Shown here: positions 34,605 through 42,701 of the stretch, piece by piece
How the letters are laid out: each line of letters starts with the position of its first letter
How positions within the stretch are numbered: position 1 is the stretch's first letter
Assembly: GCA_964347475.1 (NCBI GenBank)
Contig: CAYFYY010000004.1
Location: forward strand, 1-64,000
DNA from: GCA-020356105 sp964347475
Lineage (GTDB): Bacteria > Pseudomonadota > Alphaproteobacteria > UBA8366 > JADFVY01
Reading direction: 5' to 3'
Length of the DNA: 64,000 nt
Notes under the pieces: generated by a model
What the model was told of the DNA's origin: nothing
Seen by the model: the letters and a program-made list of their open reading frames with translations, nothing else
Databases searched by the model: none
Position numbers and translations under genes: made by a program

Positions 34605-37600
34605 GTGCGTATCGCAAAATCAATTAACAGCAAGTTCCTCGTGGTCACGTTGCCGTTTGTGTTCCTGTCCTCGATGGCGACGATATTCGCAGTTGGAACG
34701 TTGCAGGTCCGCTGGGAAGAGGGGCATCTGCGAGACCTGATGCGGAGTCATGCTCTGACCCACAGCGAGACCTTGGCCGTTCATATGCGCAGCAGCGATA
34801 CCTACAACACCCGAATCATGCTGTCGTATGCTCTCTCCGATATCATCGCGGCGTCGCAGGTCAAGCGGGTTGTCCTACTGAATGCCGCCGACGAGGTTCT
34901 TTTTACCGCCGGACAGTTGCGCGAGAGCTCCGACCGGTACCTGTCCGTCGAGATACCTATTGTCACTGACGAGAATTCCGTCACTCGCGAACTTGGGCGG
35001 TTGCAGATTTTCGCAGATGGCGTCGACCCTTGGCCGATCCTCATCGAGAATACGGTCAACTATTCGATTCTGCTGGTCATCGTCATGGCTTCGATTATCG
35101 CCAGCATTGCGCTGACCACCCATTACGTCGTCAACCGCCCGCTCGGGCAGTTCCTGGCAGCGGTTCGCACCTCGCAGCCTCTCGCCAAACGACGGTCGGC
35201 GGCCTTCAACCCGCCAGATGAATTGGGCGAGGTGATGGACGCCTACAACGAGATGATGCAACAGCGATTGACCGACGAAGAGACGCTGCAACAGAACGAG
35301 CATCGCCTGCGTTCGATTCTCGAATCGAGCCCGGTCGGTATTTCCATCGTCACGCTGCATGGTACGCCCTTGTATGCGAACGCCCGCATCCTCCAGATGC
35401 TTGGCCTTTCCCGCGATGAGTTCTTTCGCTCCAATGCAAGAGATTTCTATGTCAATCCCAGTGATCGGGATGAGATCGTCGAAATTCTGCAGACCGGCCA
35501 GGGCGTGGAAGATGTCGAGGTCCATCTTCGGCGCACAGGAAGCTCGCCCTTCTGGGCCCTGCTCTCGTTCATGCCAACGGATCTGTACGAGGGCGAGTGC
35601 TTTCTCGTCTGGCTCTACGACATCAACGAACGGCGCCTCATCGAGGATGAACTGCATGCGAGCCGGGAGCTTCTGGAAGATCAGGCGCACGAGCTTCGCG
35701 ATCTCGCCGATACCTTTGCCGTCCAGAAATCCCGTGCCGAACAAGCAACCGCGGCGAAGAGCGCATTCCTCGCCAACATGAGCCACGAGATCCGTACGCC
35801 TATGAATGCCATTCTTGGCTTGATCGACCTGACAATGCAGACGGAACTCACCGCCGAACAGGCGAACAATCTGACCAAGACCCGGACCGCGGCCCGTTCG
35901 CTCCTGGAAGTCATCAACAACATTCTCGATATCTCGAAAATCGAGACAGGGAAATTGGAGCTCGAATCTGCGCCATTCGACCTCAACGATACGCTGAACG
36001 GCGTTTCGACCATGCTGGCAGCGGAGGCCGAGCGCAAGAAGCTTGAACTGTTCTTCGTTTCGAAGCCGGACGTTCCGAGATTCCTGGTTGGCGATACGCT
36101 ACATCTCGGACAGGTTCTTCTGAATCTCACCAACAATGCGGTCAAGTTCACCGACGTCGGCAGCATCGTGCTGCGTACCTGGGTCGAGGAGCTGCAGACC
36201 GACTCGGTTACGCTGGGCTTTTCCGTGACGGACACGGGAATCGGCATCAGCGAGGACGTGCAGCCGGGCCTGTTCAAACCTTTCGTTCAGGCCGACGACT
36301 CGACGACGCGGAAATACGGCGGCAGCGGTCTGGGGCTCGTCATTTCACGGCGCATCGTCGAGCTCATGGGCGGAACGATCGTTCTCGAGAGTCGACCGGC
36401 TAAGGGGAGCACTTTCAGCTTTACCGCCCAGTTCGGCCTGCAGGAATTGGATTGGGCACCGCCCCCGCTGCCGGCTCGGGCGCCAAGCGTCCTTTTGATC
36501 GCAAGCAGCCGTGAGACCCGCCGAATTCTTCCGGATGCGCTCGCAGCCTGGGGTATGACCGTTCATTCGGCGAATTCGACGACGACGGCCCTGGCAGAGA
36601 TCGACCGGCTGGCGCAGATCGCTGAACCGTGCATCGACGTTTTGTTGTTCGACTGCAAGGTTCAGGGTACGAATTGCGTCGAAGCGGCGCGCAAGATTAC
36701 GGATGAACGCAAGCTCGGGTCGGTGGCGAAGGTCTTCCTCCTGCATAGCCAGCACCACGAGGAATTGCGAACGAGCGCCGAGGATTTGGAGCTGTGTGAA
36801 TTTGTCGCCAAGCCCGTGCACGTGCAGGTTCTGGTTGACAGCATCCGCGGCGTGGCGCGACAGGATGACGCCGAGGGAAAGCTGGCGACCGAGCACGTAG
36901 CTCCAGCCATGAACCAGTTGCGGCCAGAGCTGCAGGGTGCCCGGATTCTTCTTGTCGAGGACAACGAAATCAATCAGGAGGTCAGCCAGGCTGTCCTCAA
37001 GCGGGTGGGGCTGCTCGTCGAGACCGCGAACAACGGCAAGGAGGCAGTCGACGCGGTCATTGCCGACGCAACCCGGTTCGACGCGGTATTGATGGATGTG
37101 CAGATGCCGGAGATGGATGGGCTGCAGGCCACCCGGGCAATCCGGGAACATCCGGGCTTCGCCGAGTTGCCGATCATCGCAATGACCGCACACGCGTTCG
37201 CCGAGCAGCGGCGCGATTGCCTCGATGCGGGCATGAACGACCACATTCCGAAGCCGGTCGAACCGGCCCGCCTGGTCGCGGCGCTCAACAAATGGATCAA
37301 GCGCGGTCGCAGGTCATCGGAAGAACCGGCGATCGAAGCACCGGCGGATGCGGCCGAGGATGGCGCCTCCGTTTCCGACGAGCTTCCCGGTATCGATGTT
37401 GCCGGTGCCCTCGAGCGGCTCGATGTCACGAGGGAATTTTTCGACATGCTGCTCAAGAAATTCCATAGCAGGCACGAGGGCGTGGGCGCCGAGATCCAGG
37501 ATGCGTTCGCCCGGTCCGACCTGCGGCGTGTCGAGGAAATCGCGCACCTTTTGAAGGGGATGGCGGGCAACCTTTCGGCCGATGATCTGTCGGCCGCGGC

Positions 37601-37724
37601 GGCACGCGTTGAGGCGGCGGCCCGCGACGCGGACGCGGAGAATCTGCCGGAACTTTTGGCGCGCCTGCAAACCGCTCTCGCCCCCGTCCTCGAGTCGGCT
37701 TCACAAGCCGGTGGCGACTCCTAA
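34605..37724 (+). CDS. Hybrid sensor histidine kinase with PAS, pseudo-REC, REC and Hpt domains
   Basis: From a GTG at 34605 (AAGGAG 11 bases upstream) the product is 1039 residues. Order: membrane span (FLVVTLPFVFLSSMATIFAV), periplasmic sensor to about 150, second span (ILLVIVMASIIASIALTT), HAMP, PAS (about 240-350), coiled coil, HisKA with H394 (MSHEIRTPMN), ATPase (NNAVKF, DTGIGI, GSGLGL), a degenerate receiver (about 628-750) lacking the acidic pair, a full receiver with D831 (LMDVQMP), and an Hpt domain with H981 (AHLLKGMAGN). It can run a whole His-Asp-His phosphorelay internally. The stand-alone receiver at the operon front is the obvious final target. Confidence 0.93.
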   Translation: MRIAKSINSKFLVVTLPFVFLSSMATIFAVGTLQVRWEEGHLRDLMRSHALTHSETLAVHMRSSDTYNTRIMLSYALSDIIAASQVKRVVLLNAADEVLFTAGQLRESSDRYLSVEIPIVTDENSVTRELGRLQIFADGVDPWPILIENTVNYSILLVIVMASIIASIALTTHYVVNRPLGQFLAAVRTSQPLAKRRSAAFNPPDELGEVMDAYNEMMQQRLTDEETLQQNEHRLRSILESSPVGISIVTLHGTPLYANARILQMLGLSRDEFFRSNARDFYVNPSDRDEIVEILQTGQGVEDVEVHLRRTGSSPFWALLSFMPTDLYEGECFLVWLYDINERRLIEDELHASRELLEDQAHELRDLADTFAVQKSRAEQATAAKSAFLANMSHEIRTPMNAILGLIDLTMQTELTAEQANNLTKTRTAARSLLEVINNILDISKIETGKLELESAPFDLNDTLNGVSTMLAAEAERKKLELFFVSKPDVPRFLVGDTLHLGQVLLNLTNNAVKFTDVGSIVLRTWVEELQTDSVTLGFSVTDTGIGISEDVQPGLFKPFVQADDSTTRKYGGSGLGLVISRRIVELMGGTIVLESRPAKGSTFSFTAQFGLQELDWAPPPLPARAPSVLLIASSRETRRILPDALAAWGMTVHSANSTTTALAEIDRLAQIAEPCIDVLLFDCKVQGTNCVEAARKITDERKLGSVAKVFLLHSQHHEELRTSAEDLELCEFVAKPVHVQVLVDSIRGVARQDDAEGKLATEHVAPAMNQLRPELQGARILLVEDNEINQEVSQAVLKRVGLLVETANNGKEAVDAVIADATRFDAVLMDVQMPEMDGLQATRAIREHPGFAELPIIAMTAHAFAEQRRDCLDAGMNDHIPKPVEPARLVAALNKWIKRGRRSSEEPAIEAPADAAEDGASVSDELPGIDVAGALERLDVTREFFDMLLKKFHSRHEGVGAEIQDAFARSDLRRVEEIAHLLKGMAGNLSADDLSAAAARVEAAARDADAENLPELLARLQTALAPVLESASQAGGDS

Positions 37725-37895
37725 ACATTCGGTCATCAACCGTGCGAGACCTGCACCGCCTACGGCGACGTCGTGCCTGGCATCGTATCAGGGCACGCCA
37801 CGTCCTGTCTTGACATCGACCGGTCAGACGCTGGCAACATGCCAGCCTGTCATTCCCGGCGTGGCGTGGCGCCGGCAATATAGGAGGATCAACGC

Positions 37896-38141
37896 ATGCG
37901 CGCACTGATAGCAGCGGCAATCATGATGACGGGAGCGGCGCTGGCGACAAGTCCCGCCGGGGCGCAACAACCCGTGAAGGGCCAGGATGCGGTCGCCATT
38001 GTGCAGGGCGGCCAGATTCGGGCGTCGTCCAGCGAGGGGTTTCAGGGATTCCTGCTGTTGATCGACTATCGGGGCGTGAACTATACCTGCGCGGTGACCG
38101 CGGGCGGACAGGTACAGACCTGTTATCCGCTCTACTGGTAG
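37896..38141 (+). CDS. Small exported two-cysteine protein
   Basis: The 81-residue product has a clear signal peptide (MRALIAAAIMMTGAALATSPAGA) and a mature part of about 58 residues with two Cys (NYTCAVT and VQTCYPLYW) that could form a disulfide. AGGAGG lies nine bases before the ATG. The family is not recognised. It precedes the SCO1-type gene by 84 bases on the same strand and may be co-transcribed. A TTGACA at 37810-37815 is a possible -35 upstream, but its -10 is poor. Confidence 0.65.
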   Translation: MRALIAAAIMMTGAALATSPAGAQQPVKGQDAVAIVQGGQIRASSSEGFQGFLLLIDYRGVNYTCAVTAGGQVQTCYPLYW

Positions 38142-38225
38142 AAACACAACGGGGATGCGCGGGAGCCACGATGCGCACCGCTGATCGCGGACGGCGATCG
38201 AGTCCCCCGCCCTGCTGGAGATATC

Positions 38226-38870
38226 GTGCGGAAGCTGAGGTTTGCACTCTGGTTTGCCGTTGCGACGACGATTGCGTTGTTTGCGGCGCTTCAGCTCATT
38301 AACAGGTTGACGCCTCCGCCGGTCGGAATGACGGAGCAGGCGCGCACGGCTGAAGAGATCGCCCGCGAGATCGTCACCGGTGAATTCTCGCTTGTCGACG
38401 GGAACGGCGAAACGGTTTCGGATACCGATTTCCGCGGCTCGTGGCTGCTGGTCTTTTTCGGGTACACCCACTGCCCGGATGTCTGCCCGACCACCCTGGG
38501 TTCCATCGCACTGGTCATGGATGAGCTTGGCAGCGAGGCCGAGTCGTTGCAGCCGCTCTTCATAACCGTTGATCCCGCCCGCGACTCCGCCGATGTCGTA
38601 CGACAGTACGCTGCAGCGTTCCATCCGAAAATCATCGGACTGACGGGCAGCGAGCGACAGGTGGCAGCAGCGGCCAGATCGCATCGGGCCTATTATGCAA
38701 GGGTCGCAGCGTCGAACGGCACGACGACGGACACCGACGATTACGCCATGGATCACTCCGCACATCTCTACCTGATGGATCCGGACGGCGTCTATGCCAC
38801 GGCCTTTTCCCAGACGACCACCGTCGACGCGATGGTACGGATTATCCGCGAGCGAATGGCCGGACATTAG
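38226..38870 (+). CDS. SCO1/SenC-type copper chaperone
   Basis: The 214-residue protein has an N-terminal membrane anchor (FALWFAVATTIALFAALQLI) and a periplasmic thioredoxin-like domain with the copper motif THCPDVCPTT (C83 and C87) and the conserved His of DHS (H177). SCO proteins deliver copper to, or reduce, the CuA site of cytochrome c oxidase. The start is a GTG with GGAG upstream. No oxidase genes are in the window, so it serves one encoded elsewhere. Confidence 0.9.
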   Translation: MRKLRFALWFAVATTIALFAALQLINRLTPPPVGMTEQARTAEEIAREIVTGEFSLVDGNGETVSDTDFRGSWLLVFFGYTHCPDVCPTTLGSIALVMDELGSEAESLQPLFITVDPARDSADVVRQYAAAFHPKIIGLTGSERQVAAAARSHRAYYARVAASNGTTTDTDDYAMDHSAHLYLMDPDGVYATAFSQTTTVDAMVRIIRERMAGH

Positions 38871-39545
38871 AGGGAACGGCCGCCTTCCCGGCAATTCGGT
38901 CTCCGCCAGCGTCGAGTCGCGCGCCCGACAGGATTCCGGCCGAAATCCGCAATAATTTCCATGTTCTGCGTTGCGGCGGATCGACGCATGAACCTTTCCG
39001 CGGCAGTCTCGCGCGCGGCTGGCTGAACCCGGCGCATACCGCTGTTTCGGGGCGACAGGCGATCGATCGGCCTGGTCCGCGGGTGGAGGCACGGAACTGA
39101 AAATTATTAATTTTTTACAATAAATTACTCTAAATTTCATTCAATCCGGTCCGGCAGCCGCGTTAACCATTTCCGAGAACCTGTGCCAAGATTTTCCCTT
39201 TTTAATATTCCCATCATATCGTAATATCGTATTGTAGCAATGCTGCGCCCGAATCAGAGACTAACCTCTGAACTAGAGTTCCAAAGATGAGCTGAAGTCT
39301 GTGATTTATTGGAGATGCAAAATGAAAGTCACATGATAACAAAACCCATCTCTACTGAAATGCTGAAAAAAGACTTTACAGTTTTTCTTGCGCGGGGGTA
39401 GGATTTCGAAAATCCTTTGGTACGCAGGGGGTTAAACTCGAATTTCAGTGGAGGTGAAATCAAGATTACTTTCCTTGTCCGACAATGGGGCTGCCGGCGG
39501 GGAAAGTAAACCGACACCGACAGGGATTATTGAAGGCAGGGCGAC
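38871..39545. other. Long intergenic region with an AT-rich core
   Basis: These 675 bases contain no supported gene. From about 39095 to 39390 the base composition drops sharply below the surroundings (runs such as AAAATTATTAATTTTTTAC and TTTTAATATTCCC). A 7-bp hairpin AGGATTT/AAATCCT lies at 39400-39416. Short frames here (for example 39448-39687) have no recognisable product. It may hold promoters for the PilZ-methyltransferase gene, an untranslated RNA, or a remnant of transferred DNA. Confidence 0.55.
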
Positions 39546-40997
39546 ATGCATTCGTACGAACGCCTATCCGGTGCGTCCGGACGGCGCGTGTTTTATCGCG
39601 CAGAACGATTCAAGGCGCGGGATCTGTTTCCGCTGGCGACGGCCAAGGTCCAAATCGACGATACCCTTCTGGCGCTGGAAGACCTAAGCATGACCGGTTT
39701 CAGTGCGGTTGCTCCCGGTGCTGCGCTCTGGGCTCCGCGCATTGGCGAGGAGTTTGCCATCCGCCTCCTGCTTGACGATATGGTGCTGCACGAGGGGCGT
39801 GCGAAAGTATGTCGAATTGGACGGCAGAAATGCGGCGTGAGTGTCGGCCTCGGGCTGACGTCGGACTACCTTGACATCGCCGACGTCATAAGCAAACGCA
39901 ACCGCCATCTCCTCGATCTCGAAATCGGCCACGGCCTGGTGACCGATGCGGGTCTGGTCGATCCCGAATACAGAAAGCTCAGTGCCGACGTCGTACACCT
40001 CTTGCGGAACTTCCGCGCGATCCTCGAGCGACACGAGTTGCGCGGCAACGGTTATTCCTCCCCCCCGCCGCACAGTCCGATCGACGAAGCGCTGCAGCTT
40101 TGTGAGGAACGGATCATTCCTTCTTGGCGCCAGCACTGGGAGCACGCCAACAGTCTCGTCGAACCCGTGATGTCCGATCCGGACCGCTTGCGGGCGACGA
40201 AACGATTCACCGAGCTCGTCGTGACGCCGGAACTCATGGACGGGCCCATCTGGCGCCGCAGTTACGAGAAGCCACTCGGTTACCCTGGCGATTACCAGGT
40301 GATGAATTATGTCTATGCCTGGCGTCGCGAAGGTGATTCCGCGACCGGCAAGCTGCTTCATCGCGCGGGACTCGAGGTTGCCGAGTGTATCGGCACGCGC
40401 ATGCGGATGATCGAACAGATGATCGCCCACGAGATCGCGGCCCGACCGGCCGGCGAGGTCACGCATATTGCCAGCATTGGAAGCGGCCCGGCGAAGGAAG
40501 TGTCGAATTACCTTCAGTCCGACGAAATTCCGGGTGCCGTATCGTTTACTCTCGTCGACCAGGAACATGAGGCGCTCGAGCAGGCGTACAGCGATATCTA
40601 CCCGCAGACGACGCGGCACGGGGGCCGGGCCGCCGTGCAGTGCCTGAACATCTCGTTCGTCGACCTGGCAAAGAAGAACCGGGTGTTCCCCGGCGTCGGG
40701 CCGCAGGACTTCATCTACAGCGTGGGCATCGTAGACTATCTGGCCGATCATAGGGCACGCAGCCTGGTCGCGTCTCTGTACGACCGACTCGCGCCTGGCG
40801 GGCGGCTGGTCATAGGAAACATGCGCAGGACCAGTCTCAGCAATCTCTGGCCGATGGAGTTCATCTGCGACTGGAGCGTCTATTATCGCGACGAGGCCGA
40901 GATGTGGGCCATGGTAGAGGGATTGTCGGCAAAGTCGCGCAAACTAGAGACCGACCCGACCGGGCGCGTGTACATGCTGACTCTGCGCAAACCCTGA
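39546..40997 (+). CDS. PilZ domain fused to a PhcB-like SAM methyltransferase
   Basis: The 483-residue protein opens with a PilZ domain: R14-x3-R18 and D46-LSMTG-51 fit the c-di-GMP-binding RxxxR and DxSxxG motifs. A helical linker follows (DPEYRKLSADVVHLLRNFRA), then YEKPLGYPGDYQVMNYVY and a class I methyltransferase from about residue 300 with the SAM loop SIGSGPAKEV. The C-terminal part resembles proteins annotated as making 3-hydroxypalmitate methyl ester (PhcB-like), a quorum signal in Ralstonia; this is from memory. Binding of c-di-GMP could gate the methyltransferase. It converges on a membrane histidine kinase gene. Confidence 0.8.
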   Translation: MHSYERLSGASGRRVFYRAERFKARDLFPLATAKVQIDDTLLALEDLSMTGFSAVAPGAALWAPRIGEEFAIRLLLDDMVLHEGRAKVCRIGRQKCGVSVGLGLTSDYLDIADVISKRNRHLLDLEIGHGLVTDAGLVDPEYRKLSADVVHLLRNFRAILERHELRGNGYSSPPPHSPIDEALQLCEERIIPSWRQHWEHANSLVEPVMSDPDRLRATKRFTELVVTPELMDGPIWRRSYEKPLGYPGDYQVMNYVYAWRREGDSATGKLLHRAGLEVAECIGTRMRMIEQMIAHEIAARPAGEVTHIASIGSGPAKEVSNYLQSDEIPGAVSFTLVDQEHEALEQAYSDIYPQTTRHGGRAAVQCLNISFVDLAKKNRVFPGVGPQDFIYSVGIVDYLADHRARSLVASLYDRLAPGGRLVIGNMRRTSLSNLWPMEFICDWSVYYRDEAEMWAMVEGLSAKSRKLETDPTGRVYMLTLRKP

Positions 40998-41055
40998 GCA
41001 TCCCCTCGCGCGGCAGATACCGCATCGAGCCAGATCGCAAGGGCAGGTCGGCGCT

Positions 41056-42468
41056 TCAGCCGGGCAACTGAAGGGACTGCTGGGTGTCGAAAATCGTGCG
41101 CTCTGGCGGCAGGCGCATCGTCACGACGGTGCCCTGCCCCGGCTTGCTGTCGATGGTCAGTTGCCCGCCGTGCCATTCGATGATCTTTTGCACGATGGGA
41201 AGACCCAATCCGGTGCCACCGCGTGCGCTGGTGTATGGGTGCGCGGCCCGATAGAATGGTTGCGTTGCGTTCCCCAAATCTTCCGCCGCCATGCCGATCC
41301 CGCTGTCGGTCACGCTCAATACGCATGCGCCGGCCTCGTCCATCCATAGGGCGACGGAAACCTCGCCGCCCTTTTCGGTGAATTTGACACCGTTCGAAAC
41401 CAAATTGATGACCACCTGCCGAAGCCGTCCGGGGTCGGCCATCACGACCACGCTGGGCTGCGGCAGCGAAGCCGAAATCTTGAGGCCATGCGAGATATCC
41501 GGGACCCGGAACATCCGCAGGCACTCATCGACGATCAGGCACATGTCGACCTCGCATTCGGCGAAGGACAGCTTTCCCGCCTCTGCCGTCGCCAGATCGA
41601 GCATATCTCCGATGATGCTCAGGAGGTGGCTGCCGCTGGAATAGATGTCTTCAGCGTAGTTCTTGTAACGGGGCGTGCCCAGCGGGCCCAGGATCTCTTC
41701 CTTGACGATCTCGGAGAATCCGATGATCGCATTGAGCGGCGTACGCAGTTCGTGGCTCATGCTGGCCAGGAATTCCGTCTTTGCCTTGTTTGCCGCGTCC
41801 GCCCTGCGGCGCAGCCGCTCGGAGGCCGCCTTCTCGTAAGTCAACAAGCGAGTCTGTAGGTGATTCAGGCGCAGGTACAGTTCCTGCACGTAGTTGACAA
41901 CGCCCCCGACTGCGATCGCCATTGCCAGGAAGAAATTGTTGCTCAGCAACACCTCGTATGGAACGGGGTTCAGGACAAACGCCGACAACTGATAGATGGC
42001 GAACAGGATCAGGGAGACGATCAGCGAATACACGTGATGGAGACGCAGCACGCTGGCGCAGTAGATCACCACCATGATCAGGCCCGCATAGTACCAGTAA
42101 CTTGCGGGGGGTTCACCGAACACCGTCATGGCAATGATGCCTATGCCCGCCGCAAACATTGCAAGCGACAGTCCTGCCTGAGCGCAGCGCACGAAGTTCC
42201 GGTGATAGGTCAGGGCAAATACCCCGAAGACGATCGGGAACACAAAGCCGAACCGGACAGCCCAGAACTGACTGACCACCTCGGGCATGAGCAGTGCGTC
42301 AAGCACGCCGAAAAGCCCGTACAGAAACGCGCCGGCCAGCAGGCCGAGCCGTATGACCGGACGCGAATCGAGCATGTGTCTGCACAGAAACCGCCGTTCC
42401 GCGATTCTGTTCTTGAACCGCAGGCTGAACATGTTCAGCTCTGAGAGGTTCGCCTTCCAGACGCTCAT
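41056..42468 (-). CDS. Multi-span membrane sensor histidine kinase
   Basis: The 470-residue protein has about six membrane spans (from LGLLAGAFLYGLFGVLDALL to FFLAMAIAVGGVVNYV), a short coiled coil, a HisKA domain with H239 (SMSHELRTPLN) and a full ATPase domain (NLVSNGVKF, DSGIGM, GGTGLGLPIV). The membrane domain, led by RFKNRIAERRFLCRHMLDSR, resembles the sensory module seen on some alphaproteobacterial adenylate cyclases. No receiver is attached or adjacent. Lacking a periplasmic domain, it may sense a lipid-like signal in the membrane, as PhcS-type kinases do, which would fit the neighbouring methyltransferase. That link is inference. Confidence 0.88.
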   Translation of the reverse strand: MSVWKANLSELNMFSLRFKNRIAERRFLCRHMLDSRPVIRLGLLAGAFLYGLFGVLDALLMPEVVSQFWAVRFGFVFPIVFGVFALTYHRNFVRCAQAGLSLAMFAAGIGIIAMTVFGEPPASYWYYAGLIMVVIYCASVLRLHHVYSLIVSLILFAIYQLSAFVLNPVPYEVLLSNNFFLAMAIAVGGVVNYVQELYLRLNHLQTRLLTYEKAASERLRRRADAANKAKTEFLASMSHELRTPLNAIIGFSEIVKEEILGPLGTPRYKNYAEDIYSSGSHLLSIIGDMLDLATAEAGKLSFAECEVDMCLIVDECLRMFRVPDISHGLKISASLPQPSVVVMADPGRLRQVVINLVSNGVKFTEKGGEVSVALWMDEAGACVLSVTDSGIGMAAEDLGNATQPFYRAAHPYTSARGGTGLGLPIVQKIIEWHGGQLTIDSKPGQGTVVTMRLPPERTIFDTQQSLQLPG

Positions 42469-42539
42469 AGCGTCACCAACAGTGCTCCTCGCCGGACCGG
42501 GCCTTTTCGAACACTTTACACAACTGTCGCCGAATATAG

Positions 42540-42554
42540 TTAACCAATCCTTAG
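42540..42554. promoter_or_regulatory. CtrA-like site upstream of the histidine kinase
   Basis: TTAA-N7-TTAG at 42540-42554 differs at one position from the CtrA consensus TTAA-N7-TTAA. It lies about 70 bases before the kinase start at 42468. In many alphaproteobacteria CtrA controls motility and signalling genes. A motif this short occurs by chance fairly often. Confidence 0.3.
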
Positions 42555-42701
42555 GACCGAGAATCCGTCCTTAACGATTTGGCGGCCACGTCATGCTTTC
42601 GCAGGCTGCTCAAGTATCTGTATCCTATTGAATTCCTGAGTATATGGCGTCGCCGCAATGCTCAGCCGCCAGTCCCGTGTTCGTGTGCCGACGGGCGCCA
42701 A

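Noticed and set aside
39419..39436. Possible sigma-54 promoter (TGGTACG followed by GTT)
   Set aside because: The required GC dinucleotide at -12 is missing (GT instead), and spacing is not convincing.
39448..39687. Short GTG-started frame ahead of the PilZ-methyltransferase gene
   Set aside because: It overlaps the start of a well-supported gene in another frame and shows no motif.
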